From Bradyrhizobium sp. 164 (GTDB lineage Bacteria; Pseudomonadota; Alphaproteobacteria; Rhizobiales; Xanthobacteraceae): DNA of 64,000 nt. The notes beneath the pieces are model-generated. The model worked only from the letters and a program-made list of their open reading frames with translations, searched no databases and had not been told where the DNA came from. The stretch's first letter is position 1, and the number at the start of each line of letters is the position of its first letter. The DNA lies in the NCBI RefSeq assembly GCF_023073715.1, contig NZ_JADPKA010000083.1, positions 248,001 to 312,000 of the forward strand, read 5' to 3'. The translations under genes and the position numbers were made by a program. Positions 52,424-60,672 of the stretch are shown here, piece by piece.

Positions 52424-53172
52424 TGGAAGCAGCCGAGCAGCCGAAGCTGATCGTCGCGGCCGACGCCGAGGCGTTGGCGCTTACCGCGGCCGAACGGGTT
52501 ATGGCGCGGATCGCCGCCAATCCCTCGCGCATCGCAATCTGCCTCACCGGCGGCTCCAGCCCGAGGAAGCTCTATCAATTGCTCGGCAGCGATGCCTGGC
52601 GCGAAAGAATTCCGTGGGAGCGCGTGCACTGGTTCATCGGCGACGAGCGTTTCGTGTCGGAAAGCGATCCCCTCAACAACATGGCGGCCGCCCGCGCGAC
52701 CTTCCTCGATCGCAGTGCGCCCTCAGGCCATATCCATCCGATCCCAACCACGGCCGAAAATCCTGATCGCGCCGCCGAGGCCTATGCTCGCGAGCTGCAA
52801 GCCTTCTATGGCGCTGACCGGCTCGATGCGGCACGGCCGCTGTTCGACATGGTCCTGATGGGCGTAGGCCCGGACGGCCACACCGCTTCGCTGTTTCCCG
52901 GCTATTCCGAAGTTGAGGAGACCGAACGCTGGGTCGTCGGGGTGCCCAAGGCCAGTGTCGCGCCGTTCGTCCCGCGGGTCTCGCTCACCCTGCCCGTTCT
53001 GGCATCCTGCCGCGAAATGCTGTTCGGGATCGCCGGGCACGACAAGCGGCCGATCTTGACGCGCCTCCTCAATGGCGAGACTCTGCCGGCGTTGCGCGCG
53101 CGTTCGAATGGTGAGACCGTTTGGCTGGTGGACCAGGCCGCGCTTCCGGAGGGAATTCGTGGCGGGCGTTGA
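52423..53172 (+). CDS. pgl: 6-phosphogluconolactonase
   Basis: A 249-residue sugar-phosphate lactonase of the NagB/DevB fold. Diagnostic blocks are CLTGGSSPRKLYQLL, HWFIGDERFVSESDPLNN, LMGVGPDGHTASLFPG (catalytic His/Asp region) and RVSLTLPVL. Start ATG overlaps the zwf stop by one base, so the two enzymes of the same step sequence are coupled. The 3' end overlaps gntK by 14 nt. Confidence 0.93.
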   Translation: MEAAEQPKLIVAADAEALALTAAERVMARIAANPSRIAICLTGGSSPRKLYQLLGSDAWRERIPWERVHWFIGDERFVSESDPLNNMAAARATFLDRSAPSGHIHPIPTTAENPDRAAEAYARELQAFYGADRLDAARPLFDMVLMGVGPDGHTASLFPGYSEVEETERWVVGVPKASVAPFVPRVSLTLPVLASCREMLFGIAGHDKRPILTRLLNGETLPALRARSNGETVWLVDQAALPEGIRGGR

Positions 53173-53689
53173 AGCACCTTGTGCATTGATCGTGATGGGC
53201 GTGTCTGGCTCGGGCAAGAGCACGATTGCGGCGGCGCTCGGCGAGCGCCTCGGCTGGCGCTTCAAGGACGGCGACAGCTTTCATCCCGCCAGCAATGTCG
53301 AGAAAATGAAGGCGGGCCATCCGCTCACCGACGAAGACCGCTGGCCTTGGCTCAATGCCATCGCCGACGAGATCGCGCGGGTCTGCGGACGCGGCGAGCA
53401 CGTCATCATCGCCTGCTCGGCGCTCAAACACGCCTATCGTGACGTGCTGCTGCGCGGACGCGACGACGTCCGCTTCGTCTTCCTGAAAGGCACGAAGGAG
53501 CTGATTGCCGAGCGGCTCGCCCACCGCAAGGGTCATTTTATGCCGCCCGAGCTGTTGACCAGCCAGTTCAACACGCTGGAGCCGCCGGAGGCGGGCGAGC
53601 ACGTCATCACCGTCTCGATCGACGAATCCGTCGAGGCGATCGTGGACGGCGTGGTGCGGCAATTGAGGTTGGGCGGGGCGAAGCGCTAA
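53159..53689 (+). CDS. gntK: Gluconokinase
   Basis: A 176-residue P-loop kinase that phosphorylates gluconate to 6-phosphogluconate. Walker A GVSGSGKST covers residues 14-22, followed by FKDGDSFHPASNVEKMKAGH, PLTDEDRWPWL and CSALKHAYRDVLL, all standard for GntK. GTG at 53159 has GGAGGG 6 nt upstream and sits inside the end of pgl. As the last gene of the pentose-phosphate operon, it lets gluconate (for example from a PQQ-linked glucose dehydrogenase) enter at 6-phosphogluconate. Confidence 0.92.
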   Translation: MAGVEAPCALIVMGVSGSGKSTIAAALGERLGWRFKDGDSFHPASNVEKMKAGHPLTDEDRWPWLNAIADEIARVCGRGEHVIIACSALKHAYRDVLLRGRDDVRFVFLKGTKELIAERLAHRKGHFMPPELLTSQFNTLEPPEAGEHVITVSIDESVEAIVDGVVRQLRLGGAKR

Positions 53690-53732
53690 GGCCAAGATAT
53701 CTGAATAAGAAAACCTGAATTAAGGTCCTGCC

Positions 53733-54545
53733 ATGACGAAGATCTCACTGGTCGTCTCCGACGTCGACGGCACGCTGCTGACCAAGGACAAGACGCTGAC
53801 GGAGCGCGCGAGGTCTGTCGTGCAGCGGCTGCACCAGGCAGGCATCGGCTTCACCATCACCTCCAGCCGCCCCGCGATCGGCATGCGCTTCCTGATCGAG
53901 CCGCTGGCGCTCTGGCTTCCGGTCGGGCCGTTCAACGGCTCCTCGATCGTCGATCCCGAGATGAGACCGGTCGAGCAGCACCTTATCCCGGCGGGCGCGG
54001 CCGAGAGATCGCTGCGGATCCTCCGCGAATACGGCGCCGACGTCTGGCTCTTCACCACCGACAAATGGCTGATCGACAATCCCGAGGGCAGCTACGTCGC
54101 GCATGAGCAGCGCACGATCCGCGCCGATCCGACCATCGTGACGGATTTTTCGCCGTACCTTGCGAGCGCCTGCAAGATCGTCGGCGCCAGTGCCGATGCC
54201 GCCGGCCTCGAGCGGTGCGAGAAGGCGATGCAGGAGGCGCTCGGCAACGAGGCCACAGCAGTACGTTCGCAAACCTACTATCTCGACATCACCCCGCCCG
54301 ACTTCAACAAGGGCACCTTCGTGCAGGCGATGGCCAATCGCCTCGGCATTTCCACCGACGCGGTCGCCACCATCGGCGATATGCAAAACGACCTCGCGAT
54401 GTTCCGCGTCAGCGGCGTCTCGATTGCCATGGGTAATGCCGCTGACAACGTCAAGGACCACGCCACTCACGTCACCGCGACCAACGAGCAGGACGGTTTT
54501 GCGGAGGCGATAGAGATGATCTTGAAGCGGAATGGGGTGGGCTGA
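53733..54545 (+). CDS. HAD-superfamily (Cof-type) sugar-phosphate phosphatase
   Basis: A 270-residue HAD hydrolase of the Cof/type IIB class. The nucleophile motif is SDVDGTLL (D10, D12); motif III/IV appears as TIGDMQNDLAMF, followed by GVSIAMGNAADNVKDHA. The cap domain occupies about 85-190. Such enzymes dephosphorylate sugar phosphates or phosphosugar acids. It lies 43 bp after gntK in the same direction, so it may extend the pentose-phosphate operon. Exact substrate unknown. Confidence 0.87.
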   Translation: MTKISLVVSDVDGTLLTKDKTLTERARSVVQRLHQAGIGFTITSSRPAIGMRFLIEPLALWLPVGPFNGSSIVDPEMRPVEQHLIPAGAAERSLRILREYGADVWLFTTDKWLIDNPEGSYVAHEQRTIRADPTIVTDFSPYLASACKIVGASADAAGLERCEKAMQEALGNEATAVRSQTYYLDITPPDFNKGTFVQAMANRLGISTDAVATIGDMQNDLAMFRVSGVSIAMGNAADNVKDHATHVTATNEQDGFAEAIEMILKRNGVG

Positions 54546-54562
54546 GTTTGCCGCCAGCTGGT

Positions 54563-54677
54563 TTCAACCTCTCCGCTTGCGGGAGAGGTCGCCGCGTAGC
54601 GGCGGGTGAGGGTTCTCTCCTCTTAACTGTTTTCGCCCAGCGGAGACACCCCCCGCAAGCGGGAGAGGGAGCGCACC
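54563..54677. repeat. Intergenic palindromic repeat, family B copy 4
   Basis: TTCAACCTCTCCGCTTGCGG opens and CCCGCAAGCGGGAGAGGGAG closes the element, with GGTGAGGGTTCTCTCC and GGAGACACCCC between. It separates the convergent HAD and GH15 genes. Confidence 0.8.
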
Positions 54678-54729
54678 TCCGTAGCGGAAGCAATTAACCT
54701 ACTCTCGGCAGGCGCCCGCTGCGTCACTA

Positions 54730-56529
54730 CTACTGCGAGCGCTGCACGGCCGGCTTCTCGCTCTCCTGCCTGGCCGCCGACAGATTATGCGCAGTGTTGA
54801 TCAGCGCGATGTGGGTCAGCGCCTGCGGGAAGTTGCCGGTCTGGCGCCGTGCCACGGAATCATATTCCTCCGCCAGCAGCCCGACATCGTTCGCAATGCC
54901 CACCACGCGATCGAACAACACTTGTGCTTTGTCGAGATCGCCCGACAGCACATGAGCATCGGCCAGCCACAGCGTGCAAGCCAGGAACGCGCCTTCGAGC
55001 GGCGGCTGCCCCGCCGGCAGCTCGCGCGGGTCATGCCGCAGCACGAAGCCGTCGCGCATCAGCCATTTCTCGACAGCGGCGATGGTGCCGCGGATCCGTG
55101 GATCCAATGGCGACAGGAACCCGACGGCAGGCAACAGCAGCACGCTGGCATCGAGCAGCTTCGAGCCGTAGGACTCGACGAACGTGTTTTCGCCCGCATC
55201 GAAGCCGTGGTTGCAGACGTCACGATGAATGGCCTCGCGCAAGGCCTGCCAGTGCAACAGCGGCGCCTTGAAGCCGAAGGTCTCGGCACTCTTGATGCCG
55301 CGATCGAAGGCGACCCAGGTCATGACCTTGGAGAAGACGTAGTGCTTGGGCTGCCCGCGGCGCTCCCAGATGCCGTGATCGGGCCGGTCCCAGACCTCGG
55401 CGAGATGATTGAGCACCGCGCATTCCAGCGCCCAGGTCTCCTCGTCGAGCTTGAGCTTGGCCATGCGCGACTGGTGGAAAGCGTCAATCAACTCGCCATA
55501 GACGTCGAGCTGAAGCTGCGCATGCGCGGCATTGCCGATGCGCACCGGCTTGGCGCCCTCATAGCCGTCGAGCCAGCCCGCCTCCCATTCCAACAGCCGG
55601 CGCTGGCCCCAGATGCCGTACATGATCTGCATGTTCGACGGCGAGCCGGCGGCGGCGCGCAGGAGCCAATTGTGCCACGCCAAGGCCTCCTCGGTGTAGC
55701 CCGAGTTCATCAGCGCCAGCAGCGTGAAGGTGGCATCGCGCAGCCAGCAGAAGCGGTAGTCCCAGTTCCTGCTGCCCCCGAGCTTCTCCGGCAATGACGT
55801 GGTCGGTGCCGCGACGATGCCGCCGGTCGGGGCGAAGGTCAGCGCCTTCAGCGTGATCAGCGAGCGCATGATGAGATCGTGATAGTTGCCATCGCGGGTG
55901 CAGTGGCTGCACCAGTCCTGCCAGAACCTTTCGGTCTCCTCGAGCGCGATCTCTGGATCGATCGACTCGGCCGGCGGCAGATGCGAGGGGCCGTAGGTCA
56001 GCACGAACGGTACGGTCTCGCCGGCCGTCACCTTGAAGTCGGAAACCGTGGTCAGATTCTCCCCGCGGGTCTCAACAGGCGTGCGCAGCACAGTCATGTC
56101 CTGGCCGGCAATTGCCATCAGGGAATGGTCGATCCGTCGCACCCACGGAATGTCGGCCCCGAAGCCGAAGCGGATCACGAGCTCCATCCGCATCTTCACC
56201 GCACCCTTGATGCCGCGGACCAGCCGCACGATATCAGACGCCTTGCCGCGCGGCGGCATGAAGTCGATCAGCGCGACCGTGCCACTGTCCGTTTCGAAGC
56301 GGGTTTCGAGGATGAGTGAATCGCCAAGATAACGGCGCGACGTAGCCGTGACATCCTCGCTGGGTGCAATCAGCCAGCGGCCGTTCCTGTGGGTGCCGAG
56401 GATCGCGACAAAGCAGGCGTCGGAATCGAAGGCCGGCCAGCACAGCCAGTCGATCGAGCCGTTGCGCCCGACAAGCGCGGCCGTCTCGCAATCGCCAATC
56501 AGCGCATAGTCCTCGATCTTCTGAGACAA
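54730..56529 (-). CDS. Glycoside hydrolase family 15 protein (glucoamylase/trehalase type)
   Basis: A 599-residue enzyme. The N-terminal beta-sandwich domain covers about 1-230 (IEDYALIGDCETAALVGRNG, then SIDWLCWPAFDSDACF). An (alpha/alpha)6 barrel covers about 240-590 (GGSRNWDYRFCWLRDATFTL, DHGIWERRG, LLAEEYDSVARRQTGNFPQA), where the two underlined-type glutamates WER and AEE are the likely acid and base. Bacterial GH15 members of this layout include trehalases and isomaltodextrin-acting glucoamylases; the sequence alone does not decide. No signal peptide, so it acts on intracellular glucan or trehalose. Starts 18 nt after the malQ stop. Confidence 0.86.
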   Translation of the reverse strand: MSQKIEDYALIGDCETAALVGRNGSIDWLCWPAFDSDACFVAILGTHRNGRWLIAPSEDVTATSRRYLGDSLILETRFETDSGTVALIDFMPPRGKASDIVRLVRGIKGAVKMRMELVIRFGFGADIPWVRRIDHSLMAIAGQDMTVLRTPVETRGENLTTVSDFKVTAGETVPFVLTYGPSHLPPAESIDPEIALEETERFWQDWCSHCTRDGNYHDLIMRSLITLKALTFAPTGGIVAAPTTSLPEKLGGSRNWDYRFCWLRDATFTLLALMNSGYTEEALAWHNWLLRAAAGSPSNMQIMYGIWGQRRLLEWEAGWLDGYEGAKPVRIGNAAHAQLQLDVYGELIDAFHQSRMAKLKLDEETWALECAVLNHLAEVWDRPDHGIWERRGQPKHYVFSKVMTWVAFDRGIKSAETFGFKAPLLHWQALREAIHRDVCNHGFDAGENTFVESYGSKLLDASVLLLPAVGFLSPLDPRIRGTIAAVEKWLMRDGFVLRHDPRELPAGQPPLEGAFLACTLWLADAHVLSGDLDKAQVLFDRVVGIANDVGLLAEEYDSVARRQTGNFPQALTHIALINTAHNLSAARQESEKPAVQRSQ

Positions 56530-56547
56530 AGTCGTCGAGCCTAGATT

Positions 56548-58509
56548 TCAGCTTCCGCCATTCAATGAACGTTCCCGCGTCGCGGCCTTCAAAGCCGCGA
56601 GATCGATCTTGGACGCGATCTTGTCGAGCGTAACAGGGAGCCGCTGGCGCCAGTTCGGATGCTCGTCGATCGTGCCGGGAATGTTGGGCTGGTCGATCAC
56701 GCCGAGCAGATCCTCCAGCGACACCGCGAGCAGCCGCGACGGCGTGCGCGACAGGAAGGCGAGCACCGAATAGAGGTCGTTCGCATTGATGCCGTTCTGG
56801 CGCAAAATCTCGTCGAGCCTGCCGAGCGCATCCCAGCGCGCCTGATCGTTCTCGCCGGGATCGATACCGAGCGAGCGCTTCATCCTGAGATCGCCGAACG
56901 AGCGCCAACCGGCATAGGTCGACAGGTCATGGGTGTTCAGCGTGACCAGTGCGTTGGGCCGGTAGTGGTCGACGTTGCGGAAATGGCCGGTATCGTCGCG
57001 CTCGAACATCATGACGAGGTAGGACCAGATGCCGAAATCCTGCATCATCTCGCGGAAGCCTTCCGGCACGGTGCCGAGGTCCTCGCCGATCACGATGCAT
57101 TTATGGGCCGCGCTCTCGCACGCCACCGCCGCCAGCAGCGCCTCGAACGGCATCTGCACATAGGCGCCGTTGTCGGGCTTGAAGCCGCGCGGCACCAGAT
57201 AAAGCCGCTTCAAGCCGAGCACGTGATCGAGCCTGATGGCCCCAGCATGGCGCATCGAAGCGGCGAGCATGTCGGCGAACGGCACGAAGGATTGAGCTTC
57301 CAGGCCGCCTGCGTTGAAGCCGGCAAGACCCCAGTCCTGGCCGACGGTATTGAGCACGTCGGGCGGCGCACCGACGGCGAGATGGCGGGAAATCGCCATC
57401 TGCTCGTTCCAGGCATCGAAGCCGTTGGATTGCACGCCGACGGCAACGTCGAGATAGAGTCCGACGCGCATGCCGAGCTGGCTCGCCAGCTCCTTGGCCG
57501 CGTGCAACTGGCTGTCAGCCGTCCATTGCACGAATTCGACGAACTCGACGTCGCGCTTGTCGGCCCCATTGCGCAGCTCGGCGCATTGCGCATCGTCAGG
57601 CTTTTGCCATTCCACCGGCCATTCCCACCATGGCGCGGTGAAGCGATGACGCAGCACCTCGAAGCAGGCAAAGCGGGACAACAGCGGCGCGCGGGCGGCG
57701 CGGAAAGCGTCGAACTCCTTGCGGCGCGCTTCGCTCGCGCTCGTCACGAAACTGTTGTAGGCAGCGCGCAGGCCCAGCCATTTCAACGCCGCCATGTCCG
57801 TATAGGGCACACGGTCGCCTTCGCGCAGCCGCGCTGCAGTCGCGGCGGCATCCGGCACGAGGTCGGCCGAGAATTCCGGGATCGCCTCGACGTCGATATA
57901 GAGCGGATTGAGAAACAGGCGGCTGTTCGGCGAATAGGGACTGCAATCGGCCGGGTGGTCGTCGAACAGCACATGCAGCGGATTGAGCCCGACACCGTCG
58001 GCTCCCAATTGCTTGGCGAGCCGGACGAGATCGGCCAGGTCGGTAAAATCGCCGATGCCCCAATTGCGGCTGGAGCGGACGCTATAGAGCTGCACGGCAA
58101 GCAGCCAGCCGCGGTCGAAATCGCCGCCGAACGCGCGCTCGGGCGCCACGATCATCGGCACCTCTTCCGTCACGCCTTCCGCGTCGGTCAGAGTCAAACG
58201 ATGATAGCCGAGCGGCAGGCCGGCAGGCCAGGCGATCACGGGCTCGCGCGTCTCGCCTTGCGCGATCATTTTGCCGTTTGCCGTCAACTTCCATTGCAGG
58301 GGTGGCGCACCGATGGCCGCCAATTCCGTTCGCGGATGCCCTAAGGCGCGCACCACGACCGGCCCGCCGACAAAGCGGTAAACCCGCTTTTCCGGCAGGG
58401 CGTCGAGGATCGATTTGAGGGCCACGGGGTCGGTGACCCGCAGCTTTCCCAAGGCATCAACGAATTCAGATTGAACGCCCTTGATCCGGGCTTGAGCTAA
58501 AAGATCCAT
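56548..58509 (-). CDS. malQ: 4-alpha-glucanotransferase (amylomaltase)
   Basis: A 653-residue GH77 enzyme that transfers maltodextrin segments. The catalytic triad regions are present: nucleophile Asp in AIRLDHVLGLKRLYLVP, acid/base Glu in VIGEDLGTVPEGF, and stabiliser Asp in NTHDLSTYAGW. Also SRNWGIGDFTDLADLV, the substrate-loop signature. I give ATG at 58509; GTG at 58536 would add nine residues, and neither has a strong ribosome site. It is divergent from the GlgE-like gene and is followed closely by the GH15 gene, so both probably handle linear alpha-glucan. An EcfG-like site lies upstream. Confidence 0.9.
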   Translation of the reverse strand: MDLLAQARIKGVQSEFVDALGKLRVTDPVALKSILDALPEKRVYRFVGGPVVVRALGHPRTELAAIGAPPLQWKLTANGKMIAQGETREPVIAWPAGLPLGYHRLTLTDAEGVTEEVPMIVAPERAFGGDFDRGWLLAVQLYSVRSSRNWGIGDFTDLADLVRLAKQLGADGVGLNPLHVLFDDHPADCSPYSPNSRLFLNPLYIDVEAIPEFSADLVPDAAATAARLREGDRVPYTDMAALKWLGLRAAYNSFVTSASEARRKEFDAFRAARAPLLSRFACFEVLRHRFTAPWWEWPVEWQKPDDAQCAELRNGADKRDVEFVEFVQWTADSQLHAAKELASQLGMRVGLYLDVAVGVQSNGFDAWNEQMAISRHLAVGAPPDVLNTVGQDWGLAGFNAGGLEAQSFVPFADMLAASMRHAGAIRLDHVLGLKRLYLVPRGFKPDNGAYVQMPFEALLAAVACESAAHKCIVIGEDLGTVPEGFREMMQDFGIWSYLVMMFERDDTGHFRNVDHYRPNALVTLNTHDLSTYAGWRSFGDLRMKRSLGIDPGENDQARWDALGRLDEILRQNGINANDLYSVLAFLSRTPSRLLAVSLEDLLGVIDQPNIPGTIDEHPNWRQRLPVTLDKIASKIDLAALKAATRERSLNGGS

Positions 58510-58587
58510 TCGGCACGCAGCTTGCAAGCCACCCACTCGCCGGGGGCATCGATTTTAACGAGGCAGCGGAAGACGTTAGTCGGGCTT

Positions 58588-58613
58588 AACTCACAAACTG
58601 CGCCTGCCGTTCC
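58588..58613 (-). promoter_or_regulatory. EcfG-like promoter upstream of malQ
   Basis: Minus-strand GGAAC (58613-58609), 17 bases, then AGTT (58591-58588): one mismatch from the EcfG consensus GGAAC-N16/17-CGTT. It would start malQ mRNA about 70 nt before the ATG at 58509. Stress control would fit trehalose/glucan metabolism in rhizobia, but this is inference from a single near match. Confidence 0.45.
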
Positions 58614-58714
58614 CAGGGGGAACTAATGACACACAAGCGGCTTTCTATATAGGTCTCAAGCGTAGGTTCCCGACAAGGGAAACGGGCCCCTGCTTTCTTG
58701 TCAATGGCATCACC

Positions 58715-60661
58715 GTGAACAAGACAATTCAAACTGTCGAAAGTGCCGCAGCCGGCAGCGCTTTCCTCATCGAAGACGTCTATCCCTCGATTGAGGGCGG
58801 CCGCTTTGCAGTGAAGCGGATCGCGGGCGACCGGGTCGATGTCTGGGCCGACATCTATCGTGACGGTGATGCCGTGATCGGCGCCGCGCTGCTATGGCGC
58901 CGTGAGCAGGACCGCGAATGGCAGCGTGAGCCGATGACCCATCACGGTAATGACCGCTGGTCGGGCGCCTTCGTCCCGACCGAGGCCGGGCAATACATCT
59001 ACGCTATCGAAGCCTGGACCGACGAGTTCGCCACCTGGTCCCACGGCATCGCGCGCAAGCAACGCTCCGGTGCGGACGTCACCCTCGACGCCATCGAGGG
59101 CGCCGGCCTGTTGACCAAGGCGCATGGCGCGCAACAAGACGCAGCACTGGTTATCCTCAGGCAGTGCGAGGATTTTCTTCAGAGCGGCGACGTCGGCCCG
59201 CTGCTCGCAACCGAGCTCGGCGAAGCCATGGCCGAGAGCCAGTCGCGGCCCGACCTCACCCGCTCAGCTTCTTTTCCGCTGATCATCGACCGCGATAGGG
59301 CACGCTTTGGCGCCTGGTACCAGATGATGCCGCGCAGCCAGAGCCGGATCCCCGGCCGGCATGGCACGCTGAGAGACTGCATCGCCCGCGTGCCCGACAT
59401 CGCCGCGATGGGGTTCGACGTGCTCTACTTCACGCCGATCCACCCGATCGGCCACACCCGCCGCAAGGGCCGCAACAATGCGCCGGTGGCGGGTGAAGGC
59501 GATCCCGGCTCGCCCTATGCGATCGGCACCACGGAAGGCGGACACGATGCGCTGCATCCCGAGCTCGGCACGATCGAGGATTTCCGCGCACTGGTTGCGA
59601 CCTGCCTGGAGTACGGTCTCGAGCTCGCGCTCGACTTCGCCGTGCAATGCTCCCCGGACCATCCCTGGCTGACGCAGCATCCGGAATGGTTCAGGTGGCG
59701 GCCGGATCGCTCCGTGCGGACGGTGGATGGCGCCTATTCGGATATCGTCATCCCCGATTTCAACTCCGTCGACAGGGCTGGGCTGTGGAACGCGTTTCGC
59801 GATGCCATGCTGTTCTGGATCGATCATGGTGTGACCATTTTCGCCATCGACAATCACGACACCGCGCCATTTCCGTTCTGGGAGTGGCTGATCCGCGACA
59901 TCCGCCGCCGACATCCCGAAGTGATCCTGTTCTCCAAGACCTTCGCCCGACCGAAGCTGATGAAGGGGCTCGCCAAGCTCGGCTTCGCGCAGTCCTTCAC
60001 CTATTTCCCCTGGCGCACCTCGCGGTGGGAGCTGGAGCAATATCTCGGCGAACTGACCCGTTATCCCGAACGCGACTTCTATCGCCCGAACCTGTTCGTC
60101 AACACAGCCGACCTGCTGCCCTTTCACCTCCAGAGCGGCGAAGCCTGGGCATTCAAGTCGCGCCTTGCGCTGGCCGCGACGCTGTCGGGCAGTTACGGCA
60201 TCTACAGTGGCTTCGAGCTGCTTGAGCACACGGCGATCCCCGGCCGTGAAGAATATCTGGATTCCGAGAAATACCAGATCAAGCAGCGCGACTGGGACAC
60301 GCCCGGCAACATCAAGCCCTACATCACCGCGCTCAATCGCGTCCGCAACGAGAATGCGGCGCTCCAGCAAACGGCCAATTTGCGCTTCCTCGGTATCGAG
60401 GACGGCGAAACCATTGCCTTCGTGAAGGAGGCCGCCGAGCCTGCCCACACCGTCGTCGTCGTAATCGCGCTGTCGCGCCATGCGCGCGAATTCTGGCTGC
60501 CGCTCGGTGACGTCACTGTTGACGCCAGCGGGCAGCGACATCATGTTGCGGCACTCGAAAACCTCCTCACCGGCGAACGGTCCTGCATCGAATGGGGCGG
60601 GGTCAGGTTGCGTATCGATCCCGATCGCGATCCGGCGCTCCTGTTCCGCGGCCTGGCGTAA
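58715..60661 (+). CDS. glgE: GlgE-like maltosyltransferase homologue with altered active site
   Basis: A 648-residue GH13_3 protein with the full GlgE layout: N-terminal beta domain (about 15-110), helical insert, catalytic barrel from about 195, and C-terminal domain. GlgE normally extends alpha-1,4-glucan with maltose 1-phosphate. GlgE-specific text is clear (HRKGRNN-like HTRRKGRNNAPVAGEGDPGS, CSPDHPWLTQHPEWFRWRP, EEYLDSEKYQIKQRDWD). However the invariant Arg two before the nucleophile is Ala377 (FAIDNHDTAPF), and the acid/base Glu is Lys408 (ILFSKTFARPKLM). The KKYQD phosphate-site segment is also lost near 335-345. D379 and D466 remain. It may be a non-catalytic or re-purposed paralogue. 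Followed 12 nt later by treS-pep2. Confidence 0.83.
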   Translation: MNKTIQTVESAAAGSAFLIEDVYPSIEGGRFAVKRIAGDRVDVWADIYRDGDAVIGAALLWRREQDREWQREPMTHHGNDRWSGAFVPTEAGQYIYAIEAWTDEFATWSHGIARKQRSGADVTLDAIEGAGLLTKAHGAQQDAALVILRQCEDFLQSGDVGPLLATELGEAMAESQSRPDLTRSASFPLIIDRDRARFGAWYQMMPRSQSRIPGRHGTLRDCIARVPDIAAMGFDVLYFTPIHPIGHTRRKGRNNAPVAGEGDPGSPYAIGTTEGGHDALHPELGTIEDFRALVATCLEYGLELALDFAVQCSPDHPWLTQHPEWFRWRPDRSVRTVDGAYSDIVIPDFNSVDRAGLWNAFRDAMLFWIDHGVTIFAIDNHDTAPFPFWEWLIRDIRRRHPEVILFSKTFARPKLMKGLAKLGFAQSFTYFPWRTSRWELEQYLGELTRYPERDFYRPNLFVNTADLLPFHLQSGEAWAFKSRLALAATLSGSYGIYSGFELLEHTAIPGREEYLDSEKYQIKQRDWDTPGNIKPYITALNRVRNENAALQQTANLRFLGIEDGETIAFVKEAAEPAHTVVVVIALSRHAREFWLPLGDVTVDASGQRHHVAALENLLTGERSCIEWGGVRLRIDPDRDPALLFRGLA

Positions 60662-60672
60662 GGGTTCACGCC

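Noticed and set aside
58619..58644. EcfG promoter toward glgE (GGAAC at 58619)
   Set aside because: With N16 or N17 the -10 would read GCTT or CTTT, so too poor to list as a feature, though noted with the malQ site.
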